Shown: piece by piece, positions 48,934 to 62,022 of the stretch
Layout: each line of letters begins with the position of its first letter
Numbering within the stretch: the stretch's first letter is position 1
Assembly: GCA_964036295.1 (NCBI GenBank)
Contig: OZ038465.1
Span: 7,013,667-7,077,666 of the forward strand
Direction of reading: 5' to 3'
Length of the DNA stretch: 64,000 bases
From: Plumapathes pennacea
Lineage: Eukaryota; Cnidaria; Anthozoa; Antipatharia; Myriopathidae
Made by a program: the position numbers and the translations under genes
The notes under the pieces: model-generated
Seen by the model: only the letters and a program-made list of their open reading frames with translations
Told to the model about the DNA's origin: nothing
Databases searched by the model: none

Positions 48934-49160
48934 GTCGGGTCTTCATGTTATTGTTTTACCGAAAGCTTTTAAACCCTTACCCATGCTATACAAACAACAG
49001 TGGCACTAAAAATGGAAGAAATGAGGCAGAAAAGAAGCGTTAAATACCTTAAATCTTCATCGAACAGGAAGAACCTCGACAAGATAAAAAGATAGAGACT
49101 GGAAACCAGTTTCCCGTTTCATGTCGTGTCCAGTCCCTTATCGACTCCTTTTCATTTCTT
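48934..49160 (-). other. Upstream segment shared by the F-box and caspase-like genes, copy B
   Basis: The duplicate of 39690-39912. Before the foldback insertion it would have lain only about 80-310 bp upstream of the caspase-like start codon, as expected of a promoter or leader. From 49170 to 50560 I see no gene and no clear repeat. Confidence 0.6.
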
Positions 49161-50569
49161 TATACGTCATACTTCAACACGAAACTTGTAAAAAGGGTTT
49201 TTAAAGTATTTTGCGACGTTTTAGTAATCAACGAATAGTGAAAATCTACAGAAAATCCCGCACCTATTGTCACAGATTTTAATATGCTTTATAGAACGAG
49301 GAAAGACAAAAGGTTTCATCGGTTATAAAATATTAAGATGCGGGATGTTAGCCAAGACTTGATCCGCGCGTTACATACAACTTATTAACTTGTTACCGAA
49401 ATCGGCTATAAATCAAACACAATGAAAACTGCACCATCAACCGGAGCCGTGGAGGTGGGCAAAGTTTTTCAATCAGTCTGGCTCAAGTGATATTTGGCTC
49501 CGGCGAATTCATAAGTTCATTTCCTTTTAACTGCTTATTACATCCCAGTCATTTAGTAAATACGGAAAAGATGGAGGCGGGCATCAGCTAATTTCCGCCA
49601 TGCGGTCAAAATGACAGAAACAGAACTGATTAAACTGCAGTAAGACGCACGCACGTCAGGAATCTGCGAAGCATATTAGCGAGCCGTTCACGAAAGTTTT
49701 TTCAGTTTTGTTGTAGCGTGAGTTTTTAATTTTTCGCCTCTTCACACACTTTTTGCTTCTGGACACTTTCATGTCACTAAAATTAAAAAGCCGGCTTGAA
49801 TTCATATGACATCTTAAGCATCAAAATTGACTTAATATCCGGACAATTAATAAGCTGTGGACACGCAACTCTAAATTTGATAAAAATTTGGACAATAGCA
49901 CGGCTTAGCTGAATAATGTGAATGTATCCTTTGAGTTCCGCACTAATCCGCTTAAAAGTTCATCCCAAGGATATTAAATTGGGTGGGCAAATAGTTCTCC
50001 ATATTTATTACTGTATTACAAGGAAACACTGACCTGGAGTCAGTTTCTATTCAGCAAGGGAAACTCAGGTAAGCGTCATCAAGGCTCGGAACTCTGCCGG
50101 TTCTGGAGCAGTTATCGTGATTTGTTAGTCACAACTAAGGGTGACAAGTAGTCCACTTTGTTAGCAAATCTATGATAAACAGAAGTTTTGATTAGTACGA
50201 TTTTGATGCCCGAAACATACAGGCCTGTTTAGTGAGTCATGTATTATAAAGACGTGTTTCGATTGCACGACGTCGGTAGAAATCATGGAGCTTTTGCCGG
50301 TCAAACCTGAATGTTATCCCTAATTTTGTAATTAGTTAAGCACTGAGAAAATCCTTACATGCAAAGAAAAAAAGATTATTTGGCAATTGGATTTTGTCCA
50401 CATTAATCTTCAAGTGATGGCTAGCTCTGATTTTTGTCACCTGTGACTGACACTAATTCGTTTCTACAAGCTCTCATCGTTGTCTACACACGTTCTTTTT
50501 TATCGTTTCAGCAAACAAAAGGCCCGGAAAAAAAAAAAAGAGGCATCGAAAAGGCCACGCATTTTCGAA

Positions 50570-51065
50570 TAAAAGTTGATCAGACAGTTAACTAAGCTAG
50601 TGCCTCCAAAACGTAAGCCAACCGCTTGGGTATGACAAGACACTTAAGTGTGCTTTGGCCCCACTGAGGTGAAAAACACGAGCAAAAACATCTTCCCCGT
50701 TTGGCCACTTGAGGAGGGCCTGATACTCAGGTTACTCAATATTAGATGATTGGAGGGCGACAACGAAGTTTTTTAGAGTTAGACACTGCTACAGGGGCAG
50801 AACTGAGAAGAAAGAAAAAGTAACAAATTTGATCACTCAAATTTGACTAAGCTAGTGCCTCCAAAATGTAAGAGTCCCTAGGGTATGACAAGACACTAAT
50901 TTAAAACGCGTGTGCTTTTGCCCTACTGGTATTTTTTCTCAGTTCTGCCTTTGTAGCCGTATCTAACTCTTACAGACTTCGTGGCCGCCCTCCGATCATC
51001 ATTCTAATATTGTGTAACCCGTGTATCAAGCCCTCCTCAAGTGGCCGAAAGGGGAAGATTTTTTG
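50570..51065. repeat. Inverted-repeat element with internal direct repeats
   Basis: Arms at about 50680-50810 and 50935-51065 pair: CTTGAGGAGGGC..GATACTCAGGTTA against its complement, continuing through 'TCTAACTCT'. A direct repeat (GCTAGTGCCTCCAAAA.GTAAG ... GTATGACAAGACACT) starts at about 50596 and 50847. It is MITE-like and ends about 80 bp upstream of the peptide-precursor start codon. Confidence 0.65.
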
Positions 51066-51142
51066 CTCGTTTTCTCCCCTGATACTTGATTAAATATTGT
51101 GCCTCGCTCATAGAGATTTATGATAATCAACAGACGACAATC

Positions 51143-52141
51143 ATGAGAGTCACGTGTCTCACTGTACTGCTGATCACGTGTTTATTGTGCGCTGAAGGTC
51201 ACGTGTGGATGCTACAGCGGCACCCGAACCCTAACGACCTGCGCGATCCTTCAAGGCGACAAGCAGCAGGTACGCATACAGACTCTCTCAACCTTTTAAG
51301 AAAAAAATGTATGAGTTATGCATTGAGAATTGATGGTTTAATCAGGTTTGAACTGAGCAAGGTATCAAAAGCAAAGTTTTCCTTAATAATGTATGGTGTA
51401 CTTCTGGTAGGAAATTGAAGTGGAAAATTTAAGTTGATCACTCTTGGGAGTGAACGGATTAAAAGTCCCGACCGTACTGGTTTTTGACTGGCATCTACAA
51501 TCTGCGACATACTTAGTTGGGACGTATTAGTTTGTTCAAGTTTTGGGTCTTGACTCCCTCCGTCCCTCTCAATTTAGGTTTCTTCTCCAACCAACATTAG
51601 TCCAGGGAAAAATATAAGTGTCCAAACTATTATGCCGCAGATTGTAGAATGAGTAAAGAAAGGGTTAAATCCTAGTGATGAATTCAAGGTGAATTTTATG
51701 CAGTGTTTGGGAAACTTGGCTACGTACATTAGTTTTACGCCCGGGTATTTTAAATGGTAATTCTTTCTTAAAGACAAAAACGTATTTTTCACCTGAGCAA
51801 GCTATAATTAAATGCCTAATTCTGTTTTCTGATTGGTTGATCTGAAATCCGAAGTTGATCACTCCAAGCATAAGAAACCAATTAGTTTCCCCACAAGTCC
51901 CTTGCGGTCGCTATACAAGACTTAATTTGTGGTGTGTTTCTCATTAAATTGTTAATTGGATGTTCAAATTTTAGTTTTAAACTAAAGATCAGCTCCTGTT
52001 TCTTTTTTTATTATTTTTTCTCACGTAACAGATGCCGCTGTGTACAAGAGGTTTGGCGCAGACCTGTATGACAGGGGAGGGATACTGGAGGAGAACGCGC
52101 GGCAGTTGAAACGGAGAGCAATTCAAACAAAACAACGATGA
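51143..52141 (+). CDS. Small secreted peptide precursor (2 exons)
   Basis: Exons are 51143-51269 and 52032-52141, joined at GCAG/GTACGC and GTAACAG with matching phase; 78 codons. Residues 1-19 form a signal peptide (MRVTCLTVLLITCLLCAEG). The remainder has no Cys and carries basic sites RR, KR and KRR. These could release QAADAAVY (N-terminal Gln, able to form pyroglutamate) and FGADLYDRGGILEENARQL. No C-terminal Gly-basic amidation signal is present. AATAAA lies 21 bp after the stop (52162-52167). A secreted, possibly processed peptide is inferred; I recognise no family. Confidence 0.55.
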
Positions 52142-53065
52142 TATGAGTTCATAGAATGCATAATAAAATGTGCTCCATTCAAAGGGATTCGTTACTCTCC
52201 AACACCCCTCCCTCCCTCCCTCTCGAAACAACGACGTAATACAGCTTTGTTTCCATCTGATCGCTGGCACAAAATCCAGCGATCGTGCGATCGTGCGCGA
52301 TCATGGAAACGAAGAACTAAGTTATACAGTTTAGACTGAAAATAATACAGTTTACACTGCAAATAAGTTATACAAAATTTGTTATTTCTCTCCGCCCCTC
52401 CCCAATTTTCAAATGGTCAAAGGCTGAACTGCTAAATTCGTGTAAGTTGTGAGTGCAATGTCTAATGTAGCCCCATGGCATGTTGTTCAAAGCAAGATAA
52501 GAGTAATTCCTGAATGGAAAATATGGAAAATGGAAAGTACTGCAAGCATAAAATCAAGATTATGTGCAAATTAAACAAATCTGAGCACAAGTCAAGGCCA
52601 TCTTCACTCCCAGCTCTTGCTCCTACCAATGGGGAAAAGAGATTGGGAACGAGGATGGACATAAGTGTAAATACAGATCTTCGCAGTGGCAACTTCAAAG
52701 CAAGCGGAGGTTTCAACGGAAACAAAGTGCGTTTATATATCATTCCCAGCCTTGTGTCGACAGACCGGTTTCTTGCAGTGCTGTGCAGTGATTTTGTTGC
52801 TATTTAAATGATTGCATATCGACATGAAAATCGCAAAAAGCTCAATCTTCTTTTTCACGTTGACTTCTCTAACTTTTAGCCATGACGTGACATGAGTGGT
52901 GAACATGGTTTCAACTTCATCGCAGATTAGCTTATCGCGCTTTGAACAACATCACCAAGTATTCAGTAGTGTACGTTGCGTATATTCTACGGAAAACCTG
53001 AAGTGCAGTTTCGTGCTATTTTCCCATTGTCAATGGTCCCCGGATCATTTCAGTACGCCCAAGTA

Positions 53066-53285
53066 TAGACTGTGCCAGCCCCCCGCCCTTCTCTGGCCAA
53101 AGATCGTGTACACAAGTGAAAAATCCGAGGTCTGGACCCGAGCGCCGGACCGACGCCAACCCTCTTTTTCGGCTTCGCCCCCAGCCCTCGCTCTGTCGCT
53201 CGGATCCAGACCTCCAAATCTCAAACTTGTTCATTTTTCACTCGCACACACGATCTTTGGCCAGAAAAGGAGGGACTGGCACAAT
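53066..53285. mobile_element. Foldback MITE
   Basis: Arms GCCAGCCCCCCGCCC..TCTGGCCAAAGATCGTG and CACGATCTTTGGCCAGA..GGGACTGGC pair across a GC-rich middle. A 200-codon plus-strand ORF runs through it and is judged accidental. From 52170 to 53065 I see no gene; CGATCGTGCGATCGTGCGCGATC-like short repeats occur at about 52280. Confidence 0.7.
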
Positions 53286-53564
53286 CTAGCCCAAGTAGGA
53301 AACTTGTTCAAACATTCCAAACGCACAGTCATGTGTGCAGCGTGGTGCAAAACGAGGCTTACTCAATCAAGTGAGAAGTCAGGTCCTGTTTCAGCTGGTG
53401 TGTCATCTTGCTTTATTCTGAAAACAACAACAACAACAACAGAAAATAACACAGTCAGTCAGACGATCGCTCGCTCATTTTCTCTGATACAAGAGTAACA
53501 AACGGGTGATGTGCTTTAATTTAACTGTAAGGGAACACTCAGTCAAGGATGCGATGGTTTGTGT

Positions 53565-56081
53565 TTATTCATAGGTTGGAATAACAGGAACAGACCTAAC
53601 AGGTGGTCTAGATTCATTCTTGACTGGTTCGAGATACTCTGAGAAGATGCCATTATGTCTGATCATCATCCTATCTATTGCGGAATAAACCCAAACAAAC
53701 GCTGCAAAGCGTCTAGTCGAATTCTTACAGTAGATCAAGGACAGGTTGTTGAAAGCACATAAAGAGACCTATGGTGTAAATATATCAACATATAGAGACG
53801 TAGGGTGGGGGGGGCGCACATAAAAAGGACGGGGATGCTCGTCTGGTATTTTCGTTTTGATCCCTAAGAGGCTAAAACGGGCGTGGCTCGAGCTTATTTT
53901 GACCCCTAAAAGGTACCAATACTAAAAGCATACCAAAATAAAGCACTTTCTCCCTTGCTGTTTTCAAACAAAAAAGGTTCATTCGACTGACACCCGACTC
54001 CTAAACGATACGTCACATAAAACGTCAGAAAAAACATTGACCCCTAGGAGGTACGACGAGCATCTTCGTCCTCTTTTATATGAGAGTCCCCACCCCAACC
54101 TCCCGAGATGTGGTGTTCCACTAGTCCACTCACCTTCAAATTGCGCTTGGATCGGCGATACTTTTTTGAAAGCAAGTTGCGGAATTGGTTGGGTACTTTA
54201 TGCTTGAGATCTCTTGCTTTCACGTTAACAGAACTGTAATTATTTCCTGCCACCACAGGACTCGTGACAGTTGACTCGCTACCGGGCTCTTGTTGACTGA
54301 CCTGGTTATCAACCTTGCTCTCCGAGCGCACCACTTCCGGTTGAAGTTCCACTTGATCGAGGTCTCTTTTTACCTTTTAATAAAATGTAATTTGCTGAAT
54401 GTAGATGACAGATAAAAGATACAGTAATACTAATACTTAGATAGACATATATACACGCATGCGGCTTATTATCAATGTACAGTATAGTATTCCACTAAAC
54501 CAAAGCGAAAAACAACGCTTCGCGAAAAAAGCGCGCGGTTCATCCCAAGTAACGCATGCTCATGAGAAAGGGAGTCCAAGGACTTCGCAGACGAGTCTAC
54601 GCCTAGCGCTCTCTAAGCACAAGTAACGCATTTGCTCCCTCTTTATCTCTCTCTCTCACCTTCTTCTCGTCTTTCACCTCCATCTTCAATATGGGCTGGC
54701 CGTCTTTTTTGTCCTCGCCTTTGAACTTCGCACTTACAACTCCGGGCACTTTATCTTCCAGCCTCTTCAGTTCCGCGTTGATTTCTTCCTCCGTGATTTT
54801 CGCATCTTTCACAGATACTGACCCGTTACTAACTGGCTGCGATAAATCTACGTCCGCACTTTTATTGTCCTCTTCGCCTTTGCTCATGAGCTGACGCTGC
54901 GTGTCCACGCCTTTGCCGTCGGCGGGCGGATCAACTTGGAGTCTGGGTTTCACATCCGGGTCTTGCGGTACTGGTGGTTCTTCACGCTTCTGAGCCCCTA
55001 CATTATTTACTTGCACATCTTTGTTTAATGGAATTGGACTCTCTGTCCTTATGACTTGATTTACTGGGGTGAATTCTTGCGGTGCATCGGCGGGCAGAAG
55101 GGGCGGTTTTGTGACGTTGATCGGGGCCACTTGAAAGCCGCCAACAGGTCTGATGGGGTCCACCCCTGGGGGGTGAATGTCCATCTGGTGGGGTTTCTCT
55201 GGAGTTGTCAGTACTGTGAAAGTACTCATTACCAAGCAAATCAAACCAGCAGTCAAGACAACCTGAAGACGACAATCGATCTATTAAAATATACAGAAAC
55301 ATAGGGAGAGAGAGGGTACAGACGGGGAAAGCAGGGGAGGAAGAAAAAAAGACAGTGAGGTAGACAGAGGGACGAGGAAAAAAGTGACCAAGATAGAGAT
55401 AAACGTCGAGAAAAAGACAAACAGAAAAAGGAAAAACATGGAAAGACAGGGACAAGGGGAAAAGACAGAGACAGGCAGAAAGAAAGCCAGACAGACAGAC
55501 AGACAGACAGACAGACAGTAAAGTCAGAAAGACAAAAACAATGAGAACGGGAAACAAACAGACATGGACGGAAAGCCAGAGAGGAAGACACAGAGACAGA
55601 CACCCGTTGCATGCCCTGCAACAAAAATATATTTTACCTTTGAAACTAGTCTTGTTATAGACTTTTCTTGGACAACATGTAAAAACATGGATGCAGGGTA
55701 GACAAAGGCAATCAGCGTTCCCATAGTAGCTCCATTCAACGCGAGAACAAATTCAACTGTCAGACAGAGAGAGGGGAAGAGGAACAAAGACAGCAACTTA
55801 TTAATATGCCAAACCAGATAAGCGTTCAAAGAATCACGAGAAAGGAAACAGAATAATTTTAGTAAGAAAAGTAAAATAAAATAAAAGTTGCTGTAAAAGA
55901 GCATGTTACTCACTTTCTGGTATCAAGATGCCAATCAATAACGTAAGGGAAACAATCCCCACAGTCAGGTACACAAATCTGTTGTGTGGAATGTAGCTTG
56001 GAGTGGACATGCCTTCTGGACCACTTCCCTGAGATGATGACAAACAAACAAAGAAACAACAACAACAACAACAACAACATA

Positions 56082-56146
<65 letters not shown>

Positions 56147-59100
56147 TTGTTTAACCATTGTTTACTAGTGTACAGTAAATTTGGTTTTGGTTTTGCTATA
56201 AAATAGATAGCTATGAGGATGTGCCAGGAGTAAGTCATGTAGTAGACTACTTTGACAGCCAATTATAGACCAGTTTCTCAAGGTTGCATGCACCCAGAAG
56301 ATAATGAGTTGCCCAGAGTTTATGTGGGAAAGCTGGGAAAGCTGAGCACCATTAGAAAAATTTTAAGCTGATGATTAATCATTTGAGAATTAGCCCTTCA
56401 ACTCAGCATGTCAGCTTAAAATTTCCTTTCCCCACATCAACATTTAGCTGACTTATCTAACATTGGCACTATCTGCCAATGCTTGAATACTCACATGTGA
56501 TAAGAACATAAGTGAATGGAGGCTGGACCGCATAGGGTACACCATCAGAGGAAAGCTAACAATAACAGACAACATGAAACCTGAAAGAAGGGGAAAAAGT
56601 CACAGTTTACACTTGCAAGATCAAGAGTGTGTGTAAGCATGTGGTAAAATTGTGCAGCCATTTGGGCAAGGGGACATGTTAGTCTTATAAAACTCACCAA
56701 GCTTTAAAAGATCTATCACAAAACTGCTTCCAAAGTTTGTCAGGATGTCTCCATTTACACCCACATCATAGAAACATATATAACCAAAAATGCCCACCTG
56801 CAAGCAGAAAAACAACAGCTCTTTTTCCCATCTCTATGGTGTAGTACTTGCAGTCACAACAATAGAGAAGGGTAGAGAGATGAGGTGCAGAAGGAGAAGG
56901 AGATAATATTGCCTGAATGTATCATACACACATATACTTACACTTAAATAGGCCAGAGATACAAGGTTCAATGCTGTGCTAACAACAGCATCCATTTTCT
57001 TGACTGATGGTTCAGGAAGAGACTCATACAATACAAAAATTTGCCTGAAAGGAAAAAAAGAAAGAACTATTGTTTAGTAACTGTAGCTCATGTATTGGCC
57101 ATTGATTTTTGGATGCTAAGTGTGGGCTTACATAAAGTATATATTATGTTTTTGTTTTTGTTTTTAATATTTAATTCTATTTTTAATATATATCTTAAAC
57201 ATTCTTGTCAGAGTATCATTACAAGATAATACCAAAATCCAAAGATTTCTGCAACTCTTATTCCCAGGATTTTCCAACGAAGTAACTTGAACATCAAAAA
57301 ATCTTGCAAATAATAATATTGCAATTCAGCAGCACTACCCTATGTAACTTCAATAAAATAAATAAGACAGGATATCACACATACGTCTGACAAGCATATG
57401 CCAAAGAGAATATTGGTAGACAGTGTAACAGCCCAGCTGGTTTCCATAAGTGAACGTGAGTCATCCAAGATCCATCGACAAGATTAGGTAAAGATTTAAA
57501 AAACATCTGCAAGAAGAATGAAAGAAATAATGCACATGGAGATGGCTACAGTATGAACACTCATATTATAATTCTGACTTGCGACTTGAAAATGCTCTTA
57601 TTTCTTAAATGAATGTATCTGTACTTTTATGGACACTGCATAGGTGTGTACATAGAGTATGGAATCTGTGAGTTATCCCATATAATTTTTCTCAGGATTG
57701 TACCTGAGAACTGCATACAAATTGTGTCAATTAGGTGTTTGAGAAGTCAATAAGATCAACACCCAACTTTTAATATTCAAGGTTCTTACCTGTTTGGCCA
57801 AAGAAAAATGTTTAGAATTCTTTTAAGATTTCAGTTTTCCCCTGTAATGCCCTTTGAAAGGGGTATTGGACTATGACCAAGGTCTCATTACCAGTCAATT
57901 CATTTCAAACTATTCTGGTCAATCTAAAGACATTTTTAATGTACAAAATCTGAAATACAAATCACTTATAACTGTGTTTACCAACTAACCTGAGTGATAA
58001 ATATGAAGTAAAAGATGAGAGTGAGAGCACTTAATGATGAAAGGCTTTGGAGATTCTTCATCATCGAAAGAGGAAGGCCAACTAGAGCAGCCAGAGCAGT
58101 CATAAGAAATGCTCTTATCGTTCCACTAGCCTGCAGAACAACAACACATACATAGTTACTGACTACACACTGACTCCTTACTATCACATACCACAGACTA
58201 GCATAATATCACCAATCACATACTGGACATACATACAGTAATCATGTGGTTTGCATTTGCCGTACTTTAGATTGTCTGAAACAAGTTTAGCAGCATTTTT
58301 CACCAATCAAGAGCAAAAGTAAAACCTGAAACCAATACTCTGAACTCACAAAAAAAAAACAAGTCGCAATAGCACGTTCTCACACTGCCGATTGGTTTCT
58401 TCTTCAAGCCTCTACAATCAAATACAAATTAATTTTGTTTTTTGATTGGTTGAAAGTGTTTCTTACAGTCCCTGTGATTGGTGGTGTACTTGCTTCGGTA
58501 TTGGTTTTCGACAGTCATCTGAAAATGGCTCTCAACAACCACACACCATGCAATCACACCAACCTTCATACATCTACAGATCACATACTGTAGCACTGTG
58601 TGACTTGTTCACTACAAATCATTACAGTTTGGCTAACACTTCGTTGTGGTCACAGCATACAGTATATGCAGCAACTAGTAATCTATGATACTTCATGAAC
58701 TTTTAAGAGGCAGAGCTTACTGACCTGGATTCCAGTGAGGTTATGAAAAATATCTGGAGCTAAGTCCCCTATGATGACTTGAAAGGCAATTAACGTTCCA
58801 CAGAGTAGACCAATAATACTGAAATTAAATCAATACGGAACCAATGGGTCAGTCAAAATATCTTGCTGTGCTTATTATATGGTATTGCTTCCTGGTAAGA
58901 GTGCAGGATCCAATGTTGTCGTGTTAAGGTACATATAGTTTACATGTAACATTTCATCAAGTCTCTCCATATGACTCTGCAATACCGGGTGGGTAACATA
59001 TAATGTAAATACTGACCTTGCTTCAACAAGAAGCTTGCCTGATCTTCCATATGAATGAAGAGCTGAACAAAGAAATTAGTACACAGTGGACTGGTTATAA

Positions 59101-62022
59101 AATAATACAATTCATACCAGCTTAGCTAGTCATAAATTAAAACCAGAAGTTTAGAACCAATAAATTACTGTATACGTTTACTGCAAAACAATCCAAAGTA
59201 ATAATCAGAAACAAATATTATCTGTGAATTCCCTGGTAAACAGCAAAAAATTTCCTCCAATTGTAAACATGTTGCACTGGTCTATAGGGTTAGTGATTGT
59301 CTGGTTTTCCTGACCCGAGACAACTGAAAATGTGCTGTTTTTAACCAAATATTGTGCAGTGGTTGTCCCTTCGGGAACCTATGGTTTTCAGAGAATTTGC
59401 AACTTGACAGTGTACTCACTCAGATGAAAGCTGATTCAGATGTCAACTCTCACTATATCACTTACAAGTTTTCTTCAAATTATGATGGTTGGGAGAATCT
59501 GTATTTTGAGCTTAGGAGTGGGGAAAAGTTAAGAAATGATGTCTTGTTAGAGTACTGTATACAATCTACTGTGTGCTAATATGCACCGTGTGCAGAAATA
59601 TAAATAATATATTTAAAACCTTACCTAATGCCTCATAACTTCGCTTGCGTGCCACATGGCCACCTTTAAGTAGTAGTTCACAAGACTTCTTGGTTAGAAG
59701 TGCAGATGAAATCATCGCCAGTGGGCCCAAAATAATGCCACACTACCAAAGCAATGAACAAAAAACAGGACACACTTAATAACAGTAGGTTGTAGTGTCT
59801 GCCAGACAACAATAGAACAGGAAAAAACACATTAATTTTCCAGCTACAAGACATCTGCCATCCTAGAATACGTTTCCCACAAAACACCCTCAAGGCCTGT
59901 TAATGCATCATTTTCCAAATCTGGTTGTTTATGTTCAACAAAACTTTTACTACATAAAATACATGAACAAACTTTTTACTTTACAACATTAGCAAAAGCT
60001 AGCCGTTAGGGTTACTGTGTAGTAAGTTATAGGTAACTGAATTCTAAACTACCAGTATTATCATGTCTGATGGTTCACTACATGTTGTTGTGTATTACTG
60101 TAGTGCTGTATATACATTAAAACTAATAGTAATATTTATATGAATAATATAATACTTATAAATGCTAAAGAAATAAAACATATGATTGAGTATATTGGTG
60201 ATCTGAAGAAGCATGGTGGCATATCCAATACAATATTGCCTTCTTGTAACTTATACTCAATGGTGCTTGTTGTTTCTATGAGAACTCATGTACTCCTCTC
60301 TAAGCAACAGGGTCAAAATAATTCTCAAAATATTTGTATCCATATTTACAGTTAGTATTAAAAATATTTTACACAGTTAAATATTGGGCCAACTTTAAAA
60401 AAGCTGATTGCCTGGATACTGATTGTCAAAAGTGACACAAAGGAAACTGTGACAAGGAAAAGTCAATCACAAACTTAATGACATGCAAAATAGATTTTCC
60501 TGTCACACACATGTAGACATCTTAGTTTGGCAAATTTTATTGAATGATGTTTTTTCGATTTAAACACAGTAACACAGTGTTTTCTCTAACAGCTTTAAAA
60601 GACTAATCAAGAGAAATTATGTCACTGAAAATTACAAACAAGTATTAAGGTTTTAGAGCATGAAAAAGGATGACACAATAATAAAATACAATATAACAAT
60701 AACAATATTGGACAAGAAAGAAAATGTCAAATAAAAATAGAATGAATTACAAATAAGAAGACAGTCAGACTCATAAAAATAATGATGTAAAACAAGTACT
60801 CCCTAGGACATACAGCTGCACTGCAGCAAAAACTACTTGATTTTGAGATGTGTTAAGTTCTGAGCCACATAGTAGGACATTTAGTTTTGAAGAGTCTGGT
60901 CGTCTTAGGAAATTGGGACAGCACCAGTGCACAATTGAGGTAAGAAGTTTGTTTCTAGCAGCAGCATATTGGGGGCAGTAAAATAAAAAATGAGCTACAG
61001 TTTCTTCTTTTATTGATGTTGTTACCGACGGTAATGTTATCTCTGATGCAAAAATGAGGGAATTAAATATAATTGGTCAGTTTAGTGTGATTTAGTACTA
61101 CATACACACAACTGGTAGACAAAGGAAGCGAAGTCTTAAGGGGTGGTGGACAGAATAACATGATTGTATACAGAATGTGTATAATACAAAATGGCATAAA
61201 CAGTAGACATACATTCAAGTTACATGTTCATAAAATCACGTAACAAAAATGGACTCAAGGACATAAAACAGAACAGGACAATATAAAGCACTATAAAAAT
61301 TAATGAAGTGCTACCAAGGAACCGCCAAACGAAATCTATTTCGTTAATAAGTCAAGTTTAATAGTTAAGAAAATTTTACTCGGCTATATAATTCACTTGT
61401 ACAATCACCACAAACTTTGTATGGCGTATACCTTTGGGTATCTATCGACTGCGAAGCGAAATTTACAAACAAACAAACAAAAACAACCCCTTGACCTATA
61501 AATATAGAAGTATTATAACAGAAAAATAATGTTGCATTAATTAACAACGAGTATCAACGATCGGATAGCACAAAGCCAACTTGTCTTCGCAATTTCAAAA
61601 GTTTTTCATAAAATTAAGTTGATGAGGGTTGTTATTCAACTATTAATTCGTCAACATTGACTGTTTCAATATATTTACGATATTTTCTATCAACCTTGCA
61701 GAGTATATCCGACTACACCCCAAAAACTCAATCGTTTGCAGCTATTTCACCACCAAATCTTCGGTAAAAACAATTTGACACATACTATTCGTGTACGCTG
61801 TAAAATCCAATATTCATGTAAAACGAAGTCCTTATATTTTAGACCAAAGTATTTGTCACACATGCAGGTCGTACAGCGACATATGGATCGGACGTTACGA
61901 AGAGAAAGGGCATCTCAAGAACTTCATTCACTTACCTGATGAAAACAAAATGGCATAGCAAGAACCGAAACTCCGATAACAGAATTGACTAAGTTGAACA
62001 CAGTTGGCCAGTTCCGTGACAT
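53565..62022 (-). CDS. SLC38A10: SLC38A10-like sodium-coupled amino-acid transporter (complete, 14 exons)
   Basis: An APC-superfamily transporter of the SLC38 family; human SLC38A10 carries neutral amino acids. Coding exons: 61936-62022, 59625-59742, 59017-59062, 58725-58818, 57990-58130, 57385-57506, 56942-57044, 56698-56797, 56495-56580, 55914-56028, 55638-55756, 54660-55262, 54134-54373, 53565-53768. Phases agree, giving 725 codons. Conserved blocks: NLVNSVIGVSVLAMPFCFHQ (TM1), IIGLLCGTLIAFQVIIGDL, SLPEPSVKKM, GFMLSVIVSFPLMVYPMR, LALNGATMGTLIAF. About 11 hydrophobic segments end at residue ~395, followed by a charged, Pro-rich cytosolic tail, shorter than in human (1119 aa). The last exon is inferred from splice motif and phase only. 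The stop codon overlaps AATAAA (53564-53569). Confidence 0.9.
53808..54110. repeat. Foldback repeat in the last SLC38A10 intron
   Basis: 'ACATAAAAAGGACGGGGATGCTCGTC' at the left is mirrored by 'GACGAGCATCTTCGTCCTCTTTTATATG' at the right; the interior repeats TTGACCCCTA(A/G)(A/G)AGGTAC. The right arm abuts exon 13, so reading past that exon's donor gives a false ORF extension. Confidence 0.65.
56058..56145 (+). repeat. (AAC)n-(AAT)n microsatellite
   Basis: About seven AAC units followed by about twenty AAT units in SLC38A10 intron 9. Confidence 0.97.
58245..58545. mobile_element. Intronic MITE rich in ATTGG/CCAAT (SLC38A10 intron 4)
   Basis: The longest copy of the family also seen at 18000-18225. 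It shares TTTTTGATTGGTTGAAAGTG, TTTCTTACAGTC and GACAGTCATC. Its left part (AAACAAGTTTAGCAGCATTTTTCACCAATC) is the inverse of a stretch at about 63775-63810 in RPL18. Confidence 0.6.
60771..61080 (-). pseudogene. LINE reverse-transcriptase C-terminal remnant
   Basis: An open frame of about 100 codons without a starting Met reads ITLPSVTTSIKEETVAHFLF, then YCPQYAAARNKLLTSIVHW. The ETVxHFLxxCPxY motif is typical of the region after the reverse-transcriptase domain in many non-LTR retrotransposons. The frame is closed upstream by a stop. It sits in the 2.2-kb first intron of SLC38A10. No RT catalytic motif is present. Confidence 0.6.

Noticed and set aside
52896-53498. 200-codon plus-strand ORF
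   Set aside because: It runs through both arms of a foldback MITE and has no recognisable domain or splice context.
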